A DNA stretch of 11,106 bases, from assembly GCA_030640725.1 (NCBI GenBank), contig DAOWIV010000012.1:1-11106 (forward strand), given 5' to 3'. Shown here piece by piece: positions 6,338 through 11,106 of this stretch. The DNA comes from Methanosarcinales archaeon. GTDB taxonomy: Archaea > Halobacteriota > Methanosarcinia > Methanosarcinales > Methanogasteraceae. The position numbers were made by a program, and so were the translations under genes. Below the pieces are notes generated by a model. The model did not search any database, had not been told where the DNA came from, and worked only from the letters and a program-made list of their open reading frames with translations. Positions within the stretch are counted from its first letter, which is position 1. Every line of letters starts with the position of its first letter.

Positions 6338-9300
6338 TTCATGTATCTCCTGTATCTCCCCCGCTCCTTTTGCATCCCCTGCACAAGCAGCCCGAGCAGG
6401 ATCAGTATCGCGAGGATCGCCATGGTATAGCTGACATAGCCGCCGCCCGCACCGCCGGTCTTGAACTCTGTGCCCATCGGGTAGCCCTTTGCCTTCTGTT
6501 CGGTGCCGATCGATTCGGTCTCGTTGATCACCGCCTCTATCCCGGCATCGGTCGCGTCTTCGTCAGTGCCGTCTCCGAAGTCGAAGTACTTGCCGAGATA
6601 GCCGCTACCCCGCGGACCGATGCCCTGCCGCACTCTTGACTTGTCGGATGAAGTGTCCTCACCGCCATCACCACCCCCCTCATATCCCTTAGTCCCATAC
6701 TCGCCGTGCCCGCCAGAGTCGCACACAACCGTCACCCCTCTCATGTTGTTGTACTCGTCGCGCTCCGGAATATCTCCCCCGCTATCGGCTTTCACCATCA
6801 GATACCCACACGCCCCGCAAGCAGAGAGCGATACACTGGTAGATTCTCCGGCATCCAGCGCATCCACTGTGTATTCACCGATCACGCGCCCTCCCTTCGT
6901 CAGGGCAACCTTAAAACTCTCGTTCGTGCCGCCCGTGCCATTGTTCCTGATGGTTGCGTGCACCGTGCGCCTGCTTGCGGATGCGGCTGTGACCACAAGG
7001 TCGGGGAGATCGCGTCTGCCGAATGCATACAGCCGGTTCCCACCGATCGTGTAGATCCTGCCGTAAGCGATGTAGGGGGATGAGCCGCCGTAGGGCGAGC
7101 TCCAGAGTGGATCGCCTGTGTATGCGTCGAGACACTTCAGCCCATTGTACTTGAACGAACCTGCGTCGACCCCGGCAAAAACCTTGGCGTCCCTCGAAAC
7201 CGCAGGGGAGTTCGTCCATGAACCAACCTCTTCGCTGCCCCAGATCAGTGAACCGTTGGTTGCATTGAAGCAGTACACACCACTTTCGGAAAAGCCCTCA
7301 CATCCCCCCACAATATAGATGTACTTCTTATCCGAGCCTCTCGGCGCAAAGTGTGCAGGTGTCGAGTCTGTGCGCTGTACTGGATAGTTCCATAAGATGC
7401 TTCCGTTGAATGCGTCAAGGCAGTTGAAGCCTCCAAATCCCATGCCAAACTCGTAGGTGGATATGTAAACCACACCGTCCACTACGACAGGTGTGCTGAA
7501 GGCGTCATGCTTGAGGCTTGTGTTCCAGACTATCTCGCCATCATCCATTGTAAGGCAGTAGATACTAGCGCCGCGTCCGTAGTATATCCTGCCGTACTTC
7601 GTGGTCGGAGTCCCGAGATGACTTATGGGTGGAAGATACGTTGAGGTATTCCAGAGTTCTCCCCCGGTCTTCACGTCCAGACAGAAGAGGTTTCCTTCTC
7701 CTGATTCAGGACATGTCATGGAAGGGTCTGGATGCGTAGACCTGTAAAACGAGGTGACATAGACCCGCCCGCCACTGATCGACGGACCCCCGTTGCAGTT
7801 TGCACAACAATCAGAGAACGGGTAGTCCCAGACGATCGCCCCGGTATCACCAGCGATCCTGTAGACATGCATTCCTGATGCGATGAAGATACTGCCGTTG
7901 TGGTATGCAGGGGATGCCCACGAACCGTACTCGGCAGGCGCAATCTCGGTTGCCCAGAGCATCTCTCCGTTTGTGGCATTGAGCGCAACCATGTACGTGT
8001 AATCGCTTGACGAGAATCCCTCGCTTCCTGTGCAGTAGACAAAGACGGTATCATCTGCAACAACGATCGATGTTGCACCTCCGGCAAAGATATCCTCACT
8101 CACCCATGCAAGATGCGGCTCATCAGGTGTATCCCAGTCAAAGTACCGTGCATTCCCGCCGATTCCCCCGCTTGCAGCATCGCCATTTAAGACTATGACC
8201 GTGTTTGAGGTGTACACCTCCATAAGGATGTACCATCGTGCCGTAATCCTGATCAGATACTCGCCATCAGAGTGGTTTGTGGTGTCCCACAGATAGACTC
8301 CATTATAATTTACAGCGTGTGTTAAATTGGTCGTGTTGCTCGTGTTGGTCGCATCAGTAGTGTTGGTTGTATCAGTAGTATTAGTGACATTGCCACCTCT
8401 GATCAGATTCTCTGTCAGATTTGCAGTAAGGGAAGGGTCGCACGTCAGGTTCGATGCGAGCACCGTCCACTCAATCCCGTAGTTCGAGCTGTAGAATAGG
8501 TCGATTGTCAGATTCTTATCGTGTAACGCCTTCCATTTGATCGGATGGATTCCGCCACACACCTCGCCGCCTCTTGGGACTACAAGTTCCAGTTGAATCT
8601 CGTTTGCGACGAACGCCTCTCCTGCAAGGTTGTTGTTGCTCTCGTTAGTCTCGTTCACATCGTTATCCGGATCCACGATCACAGTCAGGTTGTACCATCC
8701 CGAAAAGTCGGGCTGCCACCAGATCGTCAGGTTTCCGTTATTGTAGGTGTCGAGGTCTGTCGCATTTATGATCGTCGGGTTGGTAAGATTGGTGGCGTTT
8801 CCGGTCTCGTCCCAGACTGTGATCGTGCCGCTGGGCAGGTCTCGTGCGTACGCTATGAGAGTCGCATTGAACCCTTCTGCAGTTCCGGTAACAGGTATGA
8901 TCATCCTGTTCGTCTTGTTCAGATACACGATATCCGGAAGCATCCTGATCGGGGCAAGATCGGTCAGCTTCACGTTTATGACGCTGCTCAGGTTGTTATT
9001 ACTCTCATTCGTCTCTAAAATATCACCATCCGAATCGATGACCGCTGTTACGGCGTGGTTCCCAGGACTCGTCGGCTTGTACGTGAGATTCACGCTCGTC
9101 TGCCCATAGCAGGTGATGTTTGTGGCATTCGCAACCACAATGCCGTCCTCCACAAGCGAGACATTGAACTCCTCGGCAGTGCCGTTCATGGTAACTGTAA
9201 TATTGTTTCTGGCGCGTACGAATGCCACGTCCGGGGTCAGACCGATGGGCACCAGATCGGGTAAGATAACCTCACAAGCGAGTGTGGCTGCATTGTTTGT

Positions 9301-11106
9301 CTCACACGTCTCCCGCACCTCGCCGTCCGGATCTGCGATCATCGAGATTGTGTGAATGCCTGTTCTGTTCGGTCTCCACCCATAAGAGAGGTTGGTACCA
9401 CCCCTTATTCCCTCAATCCTTCTTCGGTCCACCTCCATGCCATCTGCAATGAATGAGACATTGAAATGCTCATCCGTTATTCCGCAGACGCTTACGTTGA
9501 TTGTGTTCGTTACGTTCACGTAGATCTGGTCAAGAAGCACCACATCCGCAATCGCAAGGTCAGGAAGGTCTACGTAGACCTCTCTCGTCAGGTTGTTGTT
9601 TTCTTCGTACCTCTCATCGACCCTGCCATCCGAATCGACAAAGACGGTTATGTTTATGAATCCATTCCTTGACGGCGTCCATTCAATCGAGAACGGAATC
9701 TCAGGTGTCTCGGGGTCGTACCATATCGATCGGACCTCTGTTACGGATGCGGGCACGCCGTCCTCAAGGAGGGTCACATTGAAGAGTCCGCCGTTGCACC
9801 GCAGTGTCCCGTGCACGGTAGAGCTTGTATTCACGTAGATGGTATCAGGAAGATCGATGTGACCGACCGGGGTGATATCAGGAAGCGGATACGACTCGAT
9901 ATCCGTAATCCTCGGAGGATACGGCGATGCCGCAAGCGCGGGAATTACCTTTGCAGTGGTATATCTCGGGAAGAACGAGATGTTTGCGGTGTAGTTGAAC
10001 GATCCGTCCGGCTGCTGGAGACTTATCAGGTAATCGATCGGCGAGCTGCTATCGTTGATGCTCCTGTTTCTCCATTCGGATGGATTCTCACCAATGGCAA
10101 CAATCGCCTGCACCGCACACGCGGTTGTGACGGCGTCCGAGAGGTTGCCATCCGCACCTGTATTTCTGTGGAGGAATGCCGAGGCATTCAGGATAACATC
10201 AGAATCGGAGGGTTCGCCAGCCGCTATCAGTGCCTGAATGGCAAGCGAGGTCGTCTTAATATCGCTTGTGATCTCAAAGGTGGTGTTTCCGTCCGTCGTG
10301 TTCCCCGCGGTAACATTCCGGGCAGGCTCTTCGATGATCTTGCTCCAGCCACCATCCTCGTTCTGATGGGATATGATGTAACCTCGTGACTTGCCGATCC
10401 TCTCTGCGGCGCTCCTATCGCCACACGCGGTGAGTGCGAGGATGCCGAGTGTATCATCCGCAACAGAGACTGGATCGTCGAACTGGACGCCGTCGTGGTA
10501 CGATTTCACCATCGTTAAGTAGTTCACGTTCCCGAAGTTCGTTGGGTCGGCGTCTCCGAGCGTGCTGATGGCAAGCAGCGTGCGTGCACAGTCCTCGAAG
10601 GTTGCGAGCACGAAATCGTTGTACGGAAGCGAGGGATAACTCGATAGGTATCCTGCGGACGTTCTACCGTATTTGGTCCTGACATCAGGGTCTTCCCAGC
10701 CAGCAGAGAACGCAAGCATCGCCCATGCGGTGGTGGAGAACCCACCGATGCTGCCACTGGCAGGGGTCTGTTTATCCCACATGAACCGGAGCGCATCTGT
10801 TAGGTTACCTGAACAGTTGTATGGCAGTTCGGATACGTCCACAAAGAGGGATCTGAGCGTCTTAAACGACGCTATCGAATCATCGATGGATGCATCGATG
10901 GATATGTTGTAGATGCCTGTCTCGTCTGGATTCCAGTTGAATCTGATGGTCTTCTGTGATGTCCTGATCAGTTTGACCTCTCTTGATTCGATCACCTCGC
11001 TGTTGATCGTGAGATTTACCGTGATATCTGTTATCCTCTGCGAATCCTGCTTGACTACCGCAATGATCGTGTTGTTCTGTTCGGTGTAGATTCGATTTGG
11101 TAGTGA
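6334..11106 (-). CDS. Giant C-terminally anchored surface protein: CARDB, alpha/alpha-toroid, CARDB repeats, beta-propeller, membrane anchor (5' end beyond window)
   Basis: The frame stays open to the right edge, giving at least 1590 residues. The GTG at 10995 is not the start, because the 37 codons before it continue a CARDB domain (LPNRIYTEQNNTI). In order: the rest of one CARDB (to about 10820); an alpha/alpha-toroid of the prenyltransferase/squalene-cyclase-repeat type (about 10800-9925; HQNEDGGW, LQQPDGSF) lacking a clear DxDD site; four CARDB domains (about 9895-8615) with ESNNN-type ends; an Ig-like part with a Thr/Asn tract (about 8610-8190); a seven-blade propeller (about 8155-7020); another CARDB (about 7015-6710); a Gly/Asp-rich linker; one transmembrane helix (about 6440-6375); and a basic tail RGRYRRYMK. 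Many N-x-S/T sequons point to glycosylation outside the cell. Toroids of this type bind ligands in transcobalamins. A receptor or adhesin driven by the coupled ExbB/DUF2149 motor is inferred. Confidence 0.9.
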   Translation of the reverse strand, partial: SLPNRIYTEQNNTIIAVVKQDSQRITDITVNLTINSEVIESREVKLIRTSQKTIRFNWNPDETGIYNISIDASIDDSIASFKTLRSLFVDVSELPYNCSGNLTDALRFMWDKQTPASGSIGGFSTTAWAMLAFSAGWEDPDVRTKYGRTSAGYLSSYPSLPYNDFVLATFEDCARTLLAISTLGDADPTNFGNVNYLTMVKSYHDGVQFDDPVSVADDTLGILALTACGDRSAAERIGKSRGYIISHQNEDGGWSKIIEEPARNVTAGNTTDGNTTFEITSDIKTTSLAIQALIAAGEPSDSDVILNASAFLHRNTGADGNLSDAVTTACAVQAIVAIGENPSEWRNRSINDSSSPIDYLISLQQPDGSFNYTANISFFPRYTTAKVIPALAASPYPPRITDIESYPLPDITPVGHIDLPDTIYVNTSSTVHGTLRCNGGLFNVTLLEDGVPASVTEVRSIWYDPETPEIPFSIEWTPSRNGFINITVFVDSDGRVDERYEENNNLTREVYVDLPDLAIADVVLLDQIYVNVTNTINVSVCGITDEHFNVSFIADGMEVDRRRIEGIRGGTNLSYGWRPNRTGIHTISMIADPDGEVRETCETNNAATLACEVILPDLVPIGLTPDVAFVRARNNITVTMNGTAEEFNVSLVEDGIVVANATNITCYGQTSVNLTYKPTSPGNHAVTAVIDSDGDILETNESNNNLSSVINVKLTDLAPIRMLPDIVYLNKTNRMIIPVTGTAEGFNATLIAYARDLPSGTITVWDETGNATNLTNPTIINATDLDTYNNGNLTIWWQPDFSGWYNLTVIVDPDNDVNETNESNNNLAGEAFVANEIQLELVVPRGGEVCGGIHPIKWKALHDKNLTIDLFYSSNYGIEWTVLASNLTCDPSLTANLTENLIRGGNVTNTTDTTNTTDATNTSNTTNLTHAVNYNGVYLWDTTNHSDGEYLIRITARWYILMEVYTSNTVIVLNGDAASGGIGGNARYFDWDTPDEPHLAWVSEDIFAGGATSIVVADDTVFVYCTGSEGFSSSDYTYMVALNATNGEMLWATEIAPAEYGSWASPAYHNGSIFIASGMHVYRIAGDTGAIVWDYPFSDCCANCNGGPSISGGRVYVTSFYRSTHPDPSMTCPESGEGNLFCLDVKTGGELWNTSTYLPPISHLGTPTTKYGRIYYGRGASIYCLTMDDGEIVWNTSLKHDAFSTPVVVDGVVYISTYEFGMGFGGFNCLDAFNGSILWNYPVQRTDSTPAHFAPRGSDKKYIYIVGGCEGFSESGVYCFNATNGSLIWGSEEVGSWTNSPAVSRDAKVFAGVDAGSFKYNGLKCLDAYTGDPLWSSPYGGSSPYIAYGRIYTIGGNRLYAFGRRDLPDLVVTAASASRRTVHATIRNNGTGGTNESFKVALTKGGRVIGEYTVDALDAGESTSVSLSACGACGYLMVKADSGGDIPERDEYNNMRGVTVVCDSGGHGEYGTKGYEGGGDGGEDTSSDKSRVRQGIGPRGSGYLGKYFDFGDGTDEDATDAGIEAVINETESIGTEQKAKGYPMGTEFKTGGAGGGYVSYTMAILAILILLGLLVQGMQKERGRYRRYMK
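8326..8391 (-). repeat. Short tandem repeats encoding an Asn/Thr tract rich in glycosylation sequons
   Basis: Two 18-bp units (8344-8361 and 8362-8379) agree at 16 of 18 bases, with degenerate partial units on both sides. They encode variations of TTDATNTT in the Ig-like part of the giant protein, with about six N-x-S/T sequons. The tract is likely a flexible, glycosylated spacer and a site prone to length change. Confidence 0.75.

Noticed and set aside
9811..10389. Plus-strand open frame of 192 codons within the giant surface gene
   Set aside because: It is antisense to the toroid and CARDB coding sequence and has no recognisable domain; codon bias of the real gene explains its openness.
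10993..10995. GTG as the start of the giant surface protein
   Set aside because: No SD or signal peptide is present, and the frame continues upstream to the edge with CARDB-like sequence, so the true start is outside the window.

Overview
The window looks like a piece of a euryarchaeal (Halobacteriota, Methanosarcinales-like) genome, probably from a methanogen or alkane/methane-oxidising relative. The reasons are large secreted proteins built from PQQ-type beta-propellers, CARDB domains and a dockerin, an archaeal-type MotA/TolQ/ExbB channel next to a DUF2149 (ExbD-like) protein, two archaeal DUF234-type ATPases, TATA/BRE-like promoters, and dense N-glycosylation sequons. The lineage is an inference from gene families only.

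Layout from right to left on the minus strand. A giant surface protein enters from beyond the right edge and runs to 6334 (at least 1590 residues: partial CARDB, alpha/alpha-toroid, four CARDB, a sequon-rich Ig-like part, a seven-blade propeller, another CARDB, a C-terminal membrane anchor). Its stop overlaps by four bases (ATGA) the start of an ExbB/TolQ-type channel gene (6337-5678), which overlaps a DUF2149/ExbD-like gene (5700-5353). Further left, also on the minus strand, are a secreted propeller-dockerin protein (3591-2188) and the start of another secreted propeller protein (673 to beyond the left edge).

This minus-strand series is interrupted twice by plus-strand paralogues (810-2198 and 3923-5317). 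Each encodes a STAND-type P-loop ATPase with a winged-helix region and a C-terminal DUF234 domain carrying an intact PD-(D/E)XK-like motif. Both converge on the 3' end of a surface-protein operon gene. The first overlaps the stop of the dockerin gene by 11 bp, and the dockerin appears clipped there. The second lies between the intact exbD-like gene and a relic of a second exbD-like gene (3575 to about 3631) that now forms the leader of the propeller-dockerin gene.

Most notable: (i) the giant anchored receptor/adhesin is translationally coupled to a proton-driven ExbB/ExbD-like motor in a cell type normally without an outer membrane; (ii) the exbD relic differs from the intact copy almost only at synonymous positions, which points to a lost second motor module rather than a recent duplication; (iii) two ATPase-nuclease genes are lodged tail-to-tail against surface genes, which suggests mobility or a linked role. 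No tRNA, rRNA, CRISPR array or transposase was seen.
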